A stretch of DNA of 64,000 bases from Glycomyces tritici (GCF_030403505.1 NZ_JAUEMJ010000003.1:62001-126000); one strand, 5' to 3'; positions 52,510 to 62,910 are shown, counted from the stretch's first letter. Numbers and translations: made by a program. The notes: a model not told the origin generated them from the sequence alone.

Positions 52510-53751
52510 TCAGGCCGTGAGGCGCTGGTGCCAGGCCGCTGCTGAGGCATCGGTGAGGGAGGCGACCTGGTCGATGGCGACGCGGAGTCGTGCGGTGTCG
52601 TCCGAGGCCCGGTTCCAGAGTTCGGCGAACATCGGTTCCATGGCGTCCGCGCCGCGGTCGCAGAGCAGGGCGACGAGGTCCTGGAGGATCTCGCGCTGGC
52701 GGGTGTACCAGGTCTCGTCGCTGCGGGGCTGCATCACGTAGCACCAGGCGATGCCTTTGAGCAGGGCGCATTGGACGCGTTCGCGTTCGGGGACGACGAG
52801 GTCGGCGTCGTAGCGGCGGAACCGGCCGTCGCCGAACCGCTCCCTGGTGGCCTTGGCGGCGGCGTTCACGAAGCGGCCCACCATGGTCGAGGTGAAGTTC
52901 TTGACCGCGACCATGGCGCCGAACGAGCCGTCGTAGTCGTGGATGCCGGCCAGGACGGGGTCCGCCAGCAGGTCGCGGAGCGCTTCGCCGAGGGCCGCGG
53001 GCGACTCGTCGGAGTAGCGGCCCGCGACGGCGTCGCAGACCCGGGCCTGCTCGTCGGTGTCGCGCATGAGCTTCGCGAGGTTGATGTAGCCGCCGTGGAG
53101 GCCGTCCTCGACGTCGTGCACGGAGTAGGCGACGTCGTCGGACCAGTCCATGACCTGGGCCTCAAGGCATTTGACGCCTTCGGGGGCGCCGTCGCGGAGC
53201 CATTCGAAGACGTGCCGGTCGTCCTCGTAGACGCCGAACTTCCGCACGCCCTCGCGGGCGGTCCACGGGTACTTGCAGGTCGCGTCGAGCGAAGCGCGCG
53301 TGAGGTTCAGGCCCACGGAGCGGCCCTCGCCGTCGAGCACCTTCGCCTCCAGGCGGGCGAGGACGCGGAGGGTCTGGGCGTTGCCCTCGAAGCCGCCGCA
53401 GGGACCGGCGACCTCGTGGAGGGCGTCTTCGCCGTTGTGCCCGAAGGGCGGGTGGCCGAGGTCGTGGGCGAGCCCGGCGACGTCGACGACGTCGGAGTCG
53501 CAGCCGAGGTCCTGGCCCATCTCGCGGGAGATCTGGGCGACTTCGAGGGAGTGGGTGAGGCGGGTGCGCAGGAAGTCGTCGGTGCCGGCCGTGTGGACCT
53601 GGGTCTTGTCGGCGAGGCGCCGGAACCCGGCCGAGTGGAGGATGCGGGCGCGGTCGCGCTGGAACGGGGTGCGGACCGAGTCGGGCTCTGCGACCAGCCG
53701 CTCCTCGGCGGGCCGGCGCGCCTGGTGGGTACGGAGAACGGGATCGGTCAC
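52510..53751 (-). CDS. dgt: Deoxyguanosinetriphosphate triphosphohydrolase (dGTPase)
   Basis: 413 residues. HD-domain metal motif: FLRTRLTHSLEVAQISREMGQ, GLAHDLGHPPFGHNGEDAL, and the second half ALKGIAWCYVM and later EAQVMDWSDDVAYSVHDVEDGL. The short (non-E. coli) class with LHSAGFRRLADKTQVH start. It hydrolyses dGTP (or dNTPs) to nucleoside and triphosphate. GTG 53751 is 7 nt after TACGCT (leaderless). The DnaG gene usually following it is not here. Confidence 0.95.
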   Translation of the reverse strand: MTDPVLRTHQARRPAEERLVAEPDSVRTPFQRDRARILHSAGFRRLADKTQVHTAGTDDFLRTRLTHSLEVAQISREMGQDLGCDSDVVDVAGLAHDLGHPPFGHNGEDALHEVAGPCGGFEGNAQTLRVLARLEAKVLDGEGRSVGLNLTRASLDATCKYPWTAREGVRKFGVYEDDRHVFEWLRDGAPEGVKCLEAQVMDWSDDVAYSVHDVEDGLHGGYINLAKLMRDTDEQARVCDAVAGRYSDESPAALGEALRDLLADPVLAGIHDYDGSFGAMVAVKNFTSTMVGRFVNAAAKATRERFGDGRFRRYDADLVVPERERVQCALLKGIAWCYVMQPRSDETWYTRQREILQDLVALLCDRGADAMEPMFAELWNRASDDTARLRVAIDQVASLTDASAAAWHQRLTA

Positions 53752-53790
53752 GCCATCGAGCGTAGCGCGGCCGATCCCGTTCGACAGTCG

Positions 53791-55587
53791 TTAATCCTTC
53801 AGGTAGAGGCGCATGACGCCGGTGCCGTCGCCGTCCTCGGCGCCGTGGGCCCACGCGAAGGCCGAGAGCGGTTCGAGGCCGGCGAAGTCGTCGGGGTACT
53901 CCTCGGCGGCGCGGCCGAGGTCGACCCAGGCGACGACGGAGCACTTGCCGGGGGTGTTCGCGGCGAAGTCGCTGAAGCGGTCGTCTTCGGCGAGCGTGCC
54001 TTCGGCGGTGGCCGGACCGGCGTAGCTCAGTTCCGAGCCGTCCACTTCGATGCCTTCGGGGAGGGGCTCGCCCTCGCTCCAGGTCGTGATGAGTTCCTGG
54101 AGTTCCTGGGCGCGCTCCTCGGCGAGGTGGGCGGCGAAGTGGAGCGAGTCGGGGTCGATGTCGTCGTCGTTGCTGAAGTTCCCGCCGCCGCTGAGGGTGG
54201 CGCCGGCCAGGAGGCCGGTGAGGTCGTTCACGGTGGATTCGACCTCGCCGAAGTCGGGGCCGTAGGACTCCTCGACGTAGGGGTCGTCCTCGGTGCCGGC
54301 GGCCCAGAAGCGGGACTCGAGCTCGGCGTAGCGCGCCTCGTCCTCGGGGGCGAGCGTGTCGGCCCAGAACTGGGCGTCGAGCTCCAGGTACTCGGCGTAC
54401 TCCTCGGCGGTGAGCGGGGCTTCGACCGGTTCCGACGCGGCGGCGTCGACGCCGTAGAAGTCCTCGAAGAAGCCGAGCCAGGTCTTGGTGACCTCGTCGA
54501 TGTTCTCGGGGACGTAGGCGGAGACGGCGATGTCGGAGGCGGGCAGGTCGCCCGTGGACTCGACGAGCCCGTCGGTGCCGGTCCACAGGTGGTCGGCGTC
54601 GCCGAACATCCGGTAGGTGAGCTGGAAGCCCTGGTCGAAGGCGGAGAAGCCGTAGATGAGGTGCCCGGAGTAGAGGTCCTTGACGGCCTCGCTCTCGGTG
54701 CCGTAGGTCATCTCGGCGAGGTCGCCGACGGCCTCCATGTCGACCCAGTGGACGAGGAGCTGGTCCTCGTCGAGCCAGGCGCGGGCCTCGCTGTACTGGT
54801 CGGACTCGGCGAGCGGCTGGTCGGAGGCCTCGGTCTCGGCGGCGGCGAGCGCGTCGGCGGCGCCGGTCTCGCCGATGACGACGAGGACGTGGTCGTCCTC
54901 GACGGTGTAGGCGAACTGCTCCTCGGTGGTGCCGGCGGCGGTGCGGATCTGGGCCATGCCGTCTTCGGCGGCCTCGGCGTCGGTGCTGGCGAGGCTCAGG
55001 ACGGCGAAGGTCTGGTCGTCGTGCTCCCAGGTGGCGAGGCCGTGGCGGCGCCCGAGCCAGGAGTTGATGTCCTCGTCGGCGTCGACGCCTTCGATGCCGG
55101 ACTCGTCGATGAAGCCGTCGATGAGCTCGTTCGTGTCGTCGTACTCCTCGAGGTCCTCGAACTTCTGGAGGTGCTCGAGGAGCTTCGGGGTCTGGTCGAA
55201 GGAGGGGTCGAGGTTGAGCTCGACGTACATGGTCGCGGTGGCGGGGAAGCTCTCGGCCGGGTCGGGGCCCTGGTTCAGGACGAACTTGAAGAGGACGACC
55301 GCGCCGACGGCGGCGAGGAGCACGACGGAGAGGATCGCGGCGACGGCGACCTTGGGGCCGCGCCCGCGCGGGTTCCCGCCCTGCACCGGGACCGGTGCGT
55401 ACGCGCCGGGCGGGACGTAGGCCCCGGGCGGCTGCTGCGGCACGCCCTGCTCCACATAGGGCTGGGGCTGCTGCGGCTGGTAGGCCCCGGGCGGGGGCTG
55501 GTACGCGCCCGGCGGCGGCCCGTAAGCGCCCGGAGGCGGCTGGTTGGGGTCGCCGGGGTACGGCTGGGGGCTGGCATCGCTCGACAT
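53791..55587 (-). CDS. DUF3352 family membrane-anchored protein
   Basis: 598 residues. A cytosolic Pro/Tyr/Gly-rich head with PPGAY repeats (1-78), a TM helix (KVAVAAILSVVLLAAVGAVVLFKFV) and a large acidic exported domain of DUF3352 type (ESFPATATMYVELNLDPSFDQTPKLLEHLQKFEDLEEY, LGRRHGLATWEHDDQTFAVLS). The function is unknown; such proteins are common in actinobacteria. ATG 55587 is 6 nt after TAGCGT (leaderless). Confidence 0.88.
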   Translation of the reverse strand: MSSDASPQPYPGDPNQPPPGAYGPPPGAYQPPPGAYQPQQPQPYVEQGVPQQPPGAYVPPGAYAPVPVQGGNPRGRGPKVAVAAILSVVLLAAVGAVVLFKFVLNQGPDPAESFPATATMYVELNLDPSFDQTPKLLEHLQKFEDLEEYDDTNELIDGFIDESGIEGVDADEDINSWLGRRHGLATWEHDDQTFAVLSLASTDAEAAEDGMAQIRTAAGTTEEQFAYTVEDDHVLVVIGETGAADALAAAETEASDQPLAESDQYSEARAWLDEDQLLVHWVDMEAVGDLAEMTYGTESEAVKDLYSGHLIYGFSAFDQGFQLTYRMFGDADHLWTGTDGLVESTGDLPASDIAVSAYVPENIDEVTKTWLGFFEDFYGVDAAASEPVEAPLTAEEYAEYLELDAQFWADTLAPEDEARYAELESRFWAAGTEDDPYVEESYGPDFGEVESTVNDLTGLLAGATLSGGGNFSNDDDIDPDSLHFAAHLAEERAQELQELITTWSEGEPLPEGIEVDGSELSYAGPATAEGTLAEDDRFSDFAANTPGKCSVVAWVDLGRAAEEYPDDFAGLEPLSAFAWAHGAEDGDGTGVMRLYLKD

Positions 55588-55656
55588 CCTTCGACGCTAC
55601 GGCCCTTGTGCAACAACCGAATCCCGGGAACGTGCCAAATGCGGCTCGGTGGGCGG

Positions 55657-56415
55657 TCAGAACTCGTAGACCTGGCCGGGGCGCACGACCTCGACCGGTC
55701 CGGTGTAGGCGGCGCGGGCCTCGGCGAGGGTCTGGTCCTTGGAGTTCCAGGGCTCGACGAGGTGGGTGAGGAGCAGGCGGGCGGCCCCGGACTTCGTGGC
55801 GTACTCCCCCGCTTCCTTCCCGGTGAGGTGCACGTCCTTCGGGTTCTCGCGGCCCTCCAGGTAGGAGGCTTCGGCGAGGAGCACGTCGCAATGGGTGGCG
55901 AGCGCTTCGAGCGCCTGGCACGGACCGGAGTCGGAGGTGTACGCCAGGGAGGACCCGGCGTGCTCGACGCGGAGGCCGTAGGTCTCCACGGGGTGCGCGA
56001 CGCGGTCGACGGTGACGGTGAGCGGGCCGAGGTCGAACGTGCCGGACTGGAGCTCGCGGAAGTCGTAGACGTCGCGCATGTTCGGGCTGCACAGCTCGCC
56101 CTGGCCGCCGTAGGCGGCGACGATGCGGTCGGCGACGCCGGTGGGGCCGTAGAGCGGCAGCGGGTGCTTCGGCGCGTCGGAGGCGTAGCGGCGCATGACG
56201 GCGTACGCGCAGGCGTCGAAGAAGTGGTCGGCGTGCAGGTGGGTGACGATGACCGCGTCGATCAGGTGCGGGTCGAGGTGCTTCTGCAGCTCACCGAGGG
56301 ATCCGGTGCCGAAGTCGATGAGCAGTCGGTAGCCGCCCGCTTCGACCAGGTAGGCCGAGCAGGGGGTGTCGGGTGCCGGGAACGAGCCGGCGCAGCCGAT
56401 AACCGTCAGTTTCAT
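55657..56415 (-). CDS. MBL fold phosphodiesterase (Rv1339-like)
   Basis: 252 residues. The metal motif is VIVTHLHADHFFDACAYA, with later ligands in YTSDSGPC, EASYLEGRENPKDVHLTGKEAGEYA and LLLTHL. It lies directly after murI in the same orientation, as does Rv1339 in Mycobacterium, which is a cyclic-nucleotide-degrading phosphodiesterase. The same role is inferred here from homology and synteny. ATG 56415 is separated from the murI stop by six bases. Confidence 0.88.
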   Translation of the reverse strand: MKLTVIGCAGSFPAPDTPCSAYLVEAGGYRLLIDFGTGSLGELQKHLDPHLIDAVIVTHLHADHFFDACAYAVMRRYASDAPKHPLPLYGPTGVADRIVAAYGGQGELCSPNMRDVYDFRELQSGTFDLGPLTVTVDRVAHPVETYGLRVEHAGSSLAYTSDSGPCQALEALATHCDVLLAEASYLEGRENPKDVHLTGKEAGEYATKSGAARLLLTHLVEPWNSKDQTLAEARAAYTGPVEVVRPGQVYEF

Positions 56416-56421
56416 GGCAGA

Positions 56422-57225
56422 TCACACCTTGTCCAGTACGGCCGCCGCCGCGTTCGGGAACAGGTTCCCCAGGAACCGCCGCGCGGTCCTGGTGAAGGCC
56501 TCCGGGTCGCCGGTCGCGAGGAACCGGTGCTCGGGGGTGTCGGTGCGGGCGGCCAGGAGGTCGTGGTCGGTGAGCACGCGGTAGAGTTCGCGCGCGCTCT
56601 CGCTCGCGGAGTTCACCAGTGTCACGTCCTCTCCCATCACCAGTCCTATGAGTCCCGACAGCAGCGGATAGTGGGTGCAGCCCAACACGACAGTGTCGAC
56701 GTCCGACTGCTGTAGCGGCTCAAGGTACCCCTGGGCGAGGCCCAGGAGCTGTCGGCCGGTTGTCACACCGCGTTCCACGAAATCCACGAACGCCGGGCAG
56801 GCCACTGCGGTCGCCTTGACGTCCGGGACGGCGTTGAACGCGTCCAGGTACGCACCCGAGGAGATCGTCGAAACCGTCCCGATGACCCCGACCCGGCCGG
56901 TGCGCGTCGTGGCGACGGCGCGGCGGACGGCGGGCCGGATGACCTCGACGACGGGAATGTCGTAGCGGTCTCGGATGTCGGCCAGGCTCGCGGCCGAAGC
57001 GGAGTTGCAGGCGATCACGAGCGCCTTGACCTCCTGTTCGACCAGGTGGTCGCAGACGTCGAGTGAAAGCTTGCGGACCTCGGCGATGGGCCTGGGACCG
57101 TACGGGACGTGGGCGGTGTCGCCGACGTAGACCAGTTGCTCGGCGGGCAGCAGTTCGCTGATCGATCGGGCGACGGTCAGGCCTCCGACACCGGAGTCGA
57201 AGATCCCGATGGGCGCGTCGTTCAT
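56422..57225 (-). CDS. murI: Glutamate racemase
   Basis: 267 residues. Catalytic Cys pair in [16 protein letters not shown] and [33 protein letters not shown] and [13 protein letters not shown] are also diagnostic. It makes D-glutamate for peptidoglycan. ATG 57225 lies 8 nt after TACGCT on the minus strand (leaderless). Confidence 0.97.
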   Translation of the reverse strand: MNDAPIGIFDSGVGGLTVARSISELLPAEQLVYVGDTAHVPYGPRPIAEVRKLSLDVCDHLVEQEVKALVIACNSASAASLADIRDRYDIPVVEVIRPAVRRAVATTRTGRVGVIGTVSTISSGAYLDAFNAVPDVKATAVACPAFVDFVERGVTTGRQLLGLAQGYLEPLQQSDVDTVVLGCTHYPLLSGLIGLVMGEDVTLVNSASESARELYRVLTDHDLLAARTDTPEHRFLATGDPEAFTRTARRFLGNLFPNAAAAVLDKV

Positions 57226-57348
57226 GGGCTACGAGCGTACGTCCAAACGGGCCTGAAGCGCCCCTGCTCGTCACGGGAATGTCGCCAAAATGACAGGGTG
57301 GCGATCGCCACAAGATCGGTGTTCGAACGAGCGGCGGGGCCCGGCGTG

Positions 57349-57825
57349 CTAGGCGCGCAGCATCACGAACGCGGCGAAGAGGGTGATCGTGGCGGCGGCC
57401 ATGAACATCCACGGCACGCCTTTGAAGCGCAGTGTCGCGAAGGCCATCATCGTCAGGAGCATGCCGATCACGCCGCAGGTGATGAACGCGGGCGTGAACC
57501 AGGCGGGGCTTTCACCGAAGACGCGGAAGAGGCCCACGACCGCGGTCGCGACCCCGGCGAGCACGAGCACGAGCGCCCAGCTGGCGACGCCGGCGAGCCG
57601 GCGCAGGCGCACCGCGGGCTTCTCGGGGCGCAGCGGCGCGGGGTCCTTCGCAGCCGTGATGCCGCCCTGGATGCTGCCGAGCGCGGATTTCTCCACTTTC
57701 GGCACCGGGCTGCTCCCCCAGGCGTTCTCCGCGGCCGCGCCTTCGGGGGCCGTGCCCTGCTTTGGCGGACCGCTCGGCTTGCGGAGCGAGACGGAACGCA
57801 GCTTGAGCTTGCCGGCGGGACTCAT
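57349..57825 (-). CDS. Hypothetical three-helix membrane protein
   Basis: 158 residues. A basic, low-complexity head (LKLRSVSLRKPSGPPKQG) and proline-rich stretch precede three membrane helices (ASWALVLVLAGVATAVVGLF, AFITCGVIGMLLTMMAFA, WMFMAAATITLFAAFVML). I do not recognise a family. It occupies the place where Mycobacterium has a rhomboid-type gene (Rv1337) between cysM and murI. ATG 57825 follows TAGCCT by 7 nt (leaderless). Confidence 0.7.
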   Translation of the reverse strand: MSPAGKLKLRSVSLRKPSGPPKQGTAPEGAAAENAWGSSPVPKVEKSALGSIQGGITAAKDPAPLRPEKPAVRLRRLAGVASWALVLVLAGVATAVVGLFRVFGESPAWFTPAFITCGVIGMLLTMMAFATLRFKGVPWMFMAAATITLFAAFVMLRA

Positions 57826-58017
57826 ACGGCCCAGGCTAGCAAAGCCACTGAGGACGACTCAGGATCGCACCGCAGCGGTGCGGCGCAGACCTCGCGGAAC
57901 GAAAGGCCGGGCAAGCGGGCCGGGCCCGCGCGATGTCGTACCCCCGCGGGACCCTTGTACTCGGGGCGTTCGCGCCCGACACACCCGACCCCGGGGTCCG
58001 GACCAGCGCAAACGAAA

Positions 58018-58046
58018 GCCGGGCCGCGCATCCGCGCGGGCCCGGC
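58018..58046 (-). terminator. Terminator hairpin after cysM
   Basis: GCCGGGCCGCGC (58018-58029) and GCGCGGGCCCGGC (58034-58046; one extra base) form a stem with an ATCC loop, 20 bp past the leftward cysM stop. On the minus strand TTTCGTTTG follows. Confidence 0.7.
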
Positions 58047-58065
58047 CCTCCAGCACTCTGCCTCG

Positions 58066-59034
<969 letters not shown>

Positions 59035-59313
59035 CTACATGCCGCCCGCGACGGCGGGGAGGATGGTGACCTGGTCGCCGTCGGCGAGCGGGGCGTCGAG
59101 GCCGCCGATGAACCGCACGTCCTCGTCGTTGATGTAGACGTTCACGAAGCGGTGCAGGGTGCCCTCGTCGGTCACGATGCGGCCCTTGAGGCCGGCGTGC
59201 TGGGAGTCGAGGCTGTCGAACAGCTTCGCCAGGGTGTCGCCTTCGCCGGAGACGAGCTTCTGGCCGCCGGTGTGGGTGCGGAGGATGGTGGGAACGCGGA
59301 CTTCAACGGACAT
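59035..59313 (-). CDS. cysO: CysO sulfur-carrier protein, C-terminus Gly-Gly-Met
   Basis: 92 residues of the ThiS/MoaD beta-grasp fold (VEVRVPTILRTHTGGQKLV, NVYINDEDVRFIGGLDAPLADGDQVTILPAVAGG). CysO normally ends in Gly-Gly, whose carboxylate is adenylated and sulfurated. Here one Met follows, so the tail must be trimmed before activation, most simply by the neighbouring JAMM protease. ATG 59313 is the first good start; the longer frame is spurious. It carries sulfur to CysM. Confidence 0.94.
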   Translation of the reverse strand: MSVEVRVPTILRTHTGGQKLVSGEGDTLAKLFDSLDSQHAGLKGRIVTDEGTLHRFVNVYINDEDVRFIGGLDAPLADGDQVTILPAVAGGM

Positions 59314-59417
59314 GATGGATTTTCCTTCGATTCTCTGAACAGCCCGGCAGGGGCCGTCGATGTGTCTGACGCGCAGCGGGTACTGCATGACGAACGCCGG
59401 TCGAGCCCGGCGGGAAC

Positions 59418-59900
59418 TCAGGAACAGTCGTAGACCGTCGAGTCGGGGGTGTGGGCGAACTTGTAGCTCTGCACCGCCTCGGGCGCACCGGTGACCTCGA
59501 TGGGCTCCTCGGTGATCACCTCGTCGGCGATGCGGAACGAGCGGACCTCGGCGATGTCCGGGTCCTTCGTCGTCACCAGCACGTAGTGCGCGCCCGGCAG
59601 GCCCAGCTGCGAGGCGATCCCCGCGTCTGAGCGCGAAGGGTAGGCCTCGGTGTGGGTGTGGGAGTGGTAGGCCACGACGACTTCCTCGTCGTTGTCCCAC
59701 ATCTGGTCGTAGACCTGCTTCCACTCTTCCGAGTCGAACTCGTAGAAGGTGGCGGAGCGGGCAGCGTTGATCATCGGGATGTGCCTCTTCGGCGCTCCCG
59801 TGCCCTCGGGGCCCGCGATGAGACCGCACGCCTCGTCGGGGTGGTCAGCCCGGGCGTGCGCGACCATCGCCTCGACCAGTTCATGCGCGATCCGCAACAC
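59418..59900 (-). CDS. mec: JAMM-type zinc protease Mec+ (CysO-cysteine hydrolase)
   Basis: 160 residues. The JAMM core is HPDEACGLIAG with the catalytic Glu and YHSHTHTEAYPSRSD with H-x-H and the serine/aspartate ligands. In Mycobacterium it cleaves cysteine from CysO. It is first of the mec-cysO-cysM operon. GTG 59900 is placed 7 nt after TACGCT (leaderless); the open frame upstream to 59960 is not coding in style. Confidence 0.93.
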   Translation of the reverse strand: MLRIAHELVEAMVAHARADHPDEACGLIAGPEGTGAPKRHIPMINAARSATFYEFDSEEWKQVYDQMWDNDEEVVVAYHSHTHTEAYPSRSDAGIASQLGLPGAHYVLVTTKDPDIAEVRSFRIADEVITEEPIEVTGAPEAVQSYKFAHTPDSTVYDCS

Positions 59901-60057
59901 GCAAGCAAGCGTACACGCGGCGCGACGGGGCCAGAAGCCCTCGCTCAGAGCGTGAGACAAGGCCCTCCACCTGCAATGGGAGGGAATAAACGGACGGGTG
60001 TGAACACCGCTCGCTCACGGGGCCCGCGCGTTCCACAGGTGCATTACGCTCACCACT

Positions 60058-61353
60058 ATGTCCGTCACGCTGCCGCGCACGCCCCTGTACACCGACCACT
60101 ACGAGTACACGATGCTCGAAGCGGCCCTCCGCGACGGCACCGCCGAGACGCCGTGCGTCTTCGAGGTCTTCGGCCGCCGCCTGCCCACCGGCCGCCGCTA
60201 CGGCGTCGTCGCCGGCATCGGCCGCCTCTCCGAGGCCATCGAGCGCTTCCGCTTCGAGGACAGCGACCTCGAGGACCTCACTTCGCGCGGGGTCGTCAAG
60301 CAGTCCACGGCCGAGTGGCTCGCCGACTACCGCTTCAAGGGCGACATCGACATCTACGCCGAGGGCGAGCTGTACTTCCCCGGCTCCCCCATCGTCACCC
60401 TCACCGGGACGTTCGCCGAGTGCGTGCTCCTGGAGACGCTGACCCTCTCGATCCTCAACCACGACAGCGCGATCGCCAGCGCCGCCGCCCGCATGGTCAC
60501 GGCCGCGCGCGGCCGGCCGATCCTGGAGATGGGTTCGCGGCGCACGCATGAGGCGGCGGCGATCGCGGCGTCGCGCGCGGCGTACCTGGCCGGGTTCGTG
60601 GCGACGTCGAACCTGGAGGCCGGGCGGCGGTACGACGTGCCGACCTCGGGTACCAGCGCGCACGCGTTCACGCTGCTGCACAAGTCCGAGGTCGAGGCGT
60701 TCCAGGCGCAGATCGACGCGTTCGGCACTGACACGACGCTGCTGGTGGACACGTACGACATCACGCAGGGCATCCGCAACGCGATCGCGGTGGCGGGGCC
60801 GCGCCTGCGCGCGATCCGCATCGACTCGGGCGACCTCGATGTGATGGCCACCGGCGCAAGGGAGCTCCTGGACGAACTGGGAGCGCATGACACGAAGATC
60901 GTGGTCTCCGGTGACTTGGACGAGTTCTCGATCGCGGCGCTGGCGGCGGCCCCTGTGGACATCTACGGGGCGGGCACGGCGGTCGTGGTCGGGTCGGGCG
61001 CGCCCACGGCACAGCTGGTCTACAAACTGGTCGAAGTGGAGGGTCGCCCGGTTGCGAAGCGCTCGGAGCACAAGGGCACCAATGGAGGTCGCAAAGTCGC
61101 GGTGCGCCGGCACAAGCCGACGGGCACGGCGACGGAGGAAGTGATCGTCTCCCAGGGAGTGCCGGAGTCGATGCCGGGCGACAAGCTGCTGCAGACGCCG
61201 CTGTTCCGCCAAGGCGAACTCGTGCAGCAGTCGTCGCTTGAGGAGTCGCGCGAACTGCTGCGCCAGCGGCTCATCTCGATCCCTTGGGAGGGGCTGAAAC
61301 TCTCCCCCGGCGATCCGGCGATTCCGGTGGTCCAGCTGCATGGGGGCGAATAG
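60058..61353 (+). CDS. pncB: Nicotinate phosphoribosyltransferase
   Basis: 431 residues. Family signatures are LYTDHYEYTMLEAALRDGTAETPCVFEVFGRRLPTGRRYGVVAGIGRL, EMGSRRTHEAAAIAASRAAYLAGFVATSN and VDTYDITQGIRNAI, RIDSGDL. It makes nicotinate mononucleotide for NAD salvage. ATG 60058 is 7 nt after TACGCT (leaderless). It is divergent from mec, paralleling pncB1 beside the same cluster in Mycobacterium. Confidence 0.95.
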   Translation: MSVTLPRTPLYTDHYEYTMLEAALRDGTAETPCVFEVFGRRLPTGRRYGVVAGIGRLSEAIERFRFEDSDLEDLTSRGVVKQSTAEWLADYRFKGDIDIYAEGELYFPGSPIVTLTGTFAECVLLETLTLSILNHDSAIASAAARMVTAARGRPILEMGSRRTHEAAAIAASRAAYLAGFVATSNLEAGRRYDVPTSGTSAHAFTLLHKSEVEAFQAQIDAFGTDTTLLVDTYDITQGIRNAIAVAGPRLRAIRIDSGDLDVMATGARELLDELGAHDTKIVVSGDLDEFSIAALAAAPVDIYGAGTAVVVGSGAPTAQLVYKLVEVEGRPVAKRSEHKGTNGGRKVAVRRHKPTGTATEEVIVSQGVPESMPGDKLLQTPLFRQGELVQQSSLEESRELLRQRLISIPWEGLKLSPGDPAIPVVQLHGGE

Positions 61354-61452
61354 CGGCGGCGCTTTCGGGATACGATCGACGCGCCCCTGTCCGCGTTCCC
61401 ACCCCCTGTGCCTTCGTAGTACCTGCGATCCTCCCCGAAAGGAACCGCCCCA

Positions 61453-62229
61453 ATGGTGTTCAGCAAGCTCAAGGCCATTCTCGGTAGTGGCATCCAAGTC
61501 GACACGCTCCTGCACGAGAAGCACGTCGTCCCCGGCGGCGTGATCAAGGGCGAGGTGCGGATCTCCGGTGCCGAGGTGGACGCCGCGGTGGAGAGCGTCG
61601 AGATCGAGTTCACCGCTCTGGTCGAGGACGACAGCAAGGGCGAGGACGCGGCCGGCGTCGTGCACGACTACTTCCGGGCGGAGATCTCGGGCAAGTTCGA
61701 CCTCGCGAAAGGCACTGCCCACCCGATCGCGTTCGAGGTGCAGGTGCCTTGGGAGACGCCGTTCAACAATGTCGCCGAGCGCCCGCTCGTGGGCGGCATG
61801 AAGCTGGGCGTGTCGACGCACCTGTCGCTGGACCAGGCCCTGGACAAGGGCGACCTGGACTGGCTGACGGTGGAGGCGCTGCCGGTGCACCGGGCGGTCT
61901 GGGAGGCGCTGGAGGCCTTGGGCTTCGCGTTCCAGGAGACGGACCTCGAGCTGGGCACGATCCAGGGCGCGACGGTGCCGTTCTACCAGGAGGTCGAGTT
62001 CTGGGCGACCGAGGGCGAGTTCCACGGCCGGGTGCGCGAGCTGGAGGTCGTGTTCGTGGCCGGCGAGGCGAACACCGATGTGGTGTTCGCTGCGGACAAC
62101 TCGGCGGAGCTGCTGGCTCCGGACCTGAACTCGACGATCCGGTTCTCGCTGCCGACGGCCGAGCCGGGCGATGTGACGGAGACCGTGAAGGCGCAGCTGA
62201 CGCAGCTGCTGGCCCAGAAGGGCGCATAA
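61453..62229 (+). CDS. Spo0M/sporulation-control-like protein
   Basis: 258 residues of the arrestin-like Spo0M fold: MVFSKLKAILGSGIQVDTLLHEKHVVPGGVIKGEVRISG at the N-terminus, then IEFTALVEDDS and VPWETPFNNVAERPL. The Bacillus protein affects sporulation; in actinomycetes the role is unknown. ATG 61453 follows GAAAGGA. It is transcribed alone and ended by a clear hairpin. Confidence 0.9.
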   Translation: MVFSKLKAILGSGIQVDTLLHEKHVVPGGVIKGEVRISGAEVDAAVESVEIEFTALVEDDSKGEDAAGVVHDYFRAEISGKFDLAKGTAHPIAFEVQVPWETPFNNVAERPLVGGMKLGVSTHLSLDQALDKGDLDWLTVEALPVHRAVWEALEALGFAFQETDLELGTIQGATVPFYQEVEFWATEGEFHGRVRELEVVFVAGEANTDVVFAADNSAELLAPDLNSTIRFSLPTAEPGDVTETVKAQLTQLLAQKGA

Positions 62230-62250
62230 GCGCAGCTAGAAGAGCCAAGG

Positions 62251-62280
62251 GGCGGTCCCGCGAGCAATCGCGGGGCCGCC
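62251..62280 (+). terminator. Rho-independent terminator after spo0M-like gene
   Basis: GGCGGTCCCGCGA (62251-62263) and TCGCGGGGCCGCC (62268-62280) form a 13-bp stem (one wobble) with a GCAA tetraloop, 21 bp after the stop, followed by TTCT. Confidence 0.85.
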
Positions 62281-62315
62281 TTCTCGCGTGCCGGCGGAAA
62301 ACTTAGGGAGCGGAC

Positions 62316-62356
62316 TTGCGCATGTTCTACGTATACGTATAGTATCTACGTATACG
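62316..62356 (+). promoter_or_regulatory. EXLDI gene promoter with two CGTATACG operators
   Basis: -35 TTGCGC (62316-62321), 16-bp spacer, -10 TATAGT (62338-62343). CGTATACG occurs at 62330-62337 (within the palindrome TACGTATACGTA, 62328-62339) and at 62349-62356. One overlaps the -10 region and the other lies just beyond it, with 19 bp between copies, as expected for a TetR-type repressor blocking initiation. Confidence 0.75.
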
Positions 62357-62391
62357 AAGGACAGCCCCTGGAAGGAGGTTAAGATGCCGTC

Positions 62392-62910
62392 ATGCCCAAC
62401 AAGACGATCTACGTCGCCGACAAGGACCTGCCGCTCTACACCCGAGCGCAGGAACTCGCGGGAGGCAACCTCTCCAAGGCGATCTCGACGGCGCTCAAGC
62501 GCTACGTCGACGCCGAGGAGGGCCGCCTCGAGGGCTACGAGGAGATCACCGTCCCCGTCGGCCCGGGCACCGGCCGCAAGCGCCAGCGCCAGCGGTTCAC
62601 CGGCGTCAAGCTCGGCGAGTGGGTCCGCTCGGACAGCAACAAGGCCGAGATCTACCGGGTCTACCGCTCGCGCTCGGGCAAGTTCGTGATCCACACCGAG
62701 AAGACGCCCGACTTCGTGCACGAGACGAGCGAGACGGGCTGGCGCAAGCTCCTCGGCTTCGGCGAGCAGAGCTTCGCCATGAACTACGGGGACGCCACCC
62801 TCGAAGTGGTCGAGACCCTCGAGGACCTCAAGGCGAAGATCCCGGCCGAGCTGTACCAGATGGTCGCCGCGACGGCCGAGGCCCCGCCGGTGCAGGACCT
62901 CGACATCTGA
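62392..62910 (+). CDS. EXLDI family protein
   Basis: 172 residues. N-terminal MPNKTIYVADKDLPLYTRAQELAGGNLSKAISTALKRYVDAEE looks like a ribbon-helix-helix segment; a beta-rich middle and the C-terminal VQDLDI match the EXLDI tail that names the family. Members often stand with TetR regulators and ABC exporters; an ABC exporter follows here. The exact role is unknown. ATG 62392 is chosen; GGAAGGAGG is ~15 bases upstream and an out-of-frame ATG lies at 62383. Confidence 0.85.
   Translation: MPNKTIYVADKDLPLYTRAQELAGGNLSKAISTALKRYVDAEEGRLEGYEEITVPVGPGTGRKRQRQRFTGVKLGEWVRSDSNKAEIYRVYRSRSGKFVIHTEKTPDFVHETSETGWRKLLGFGEQSFAMNYGDATLEVVETLEDLKAKIPAELYQMVAATAEAPPVQDLDI

Noticed and set aside
52771..56715. 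A 1314-codon plus-strand open frame over dgt, DUF3352 and the MBL gene
   Set aside because: It spans three well-recognised genes of the opposite strand; the length comes from high GC, not coding.
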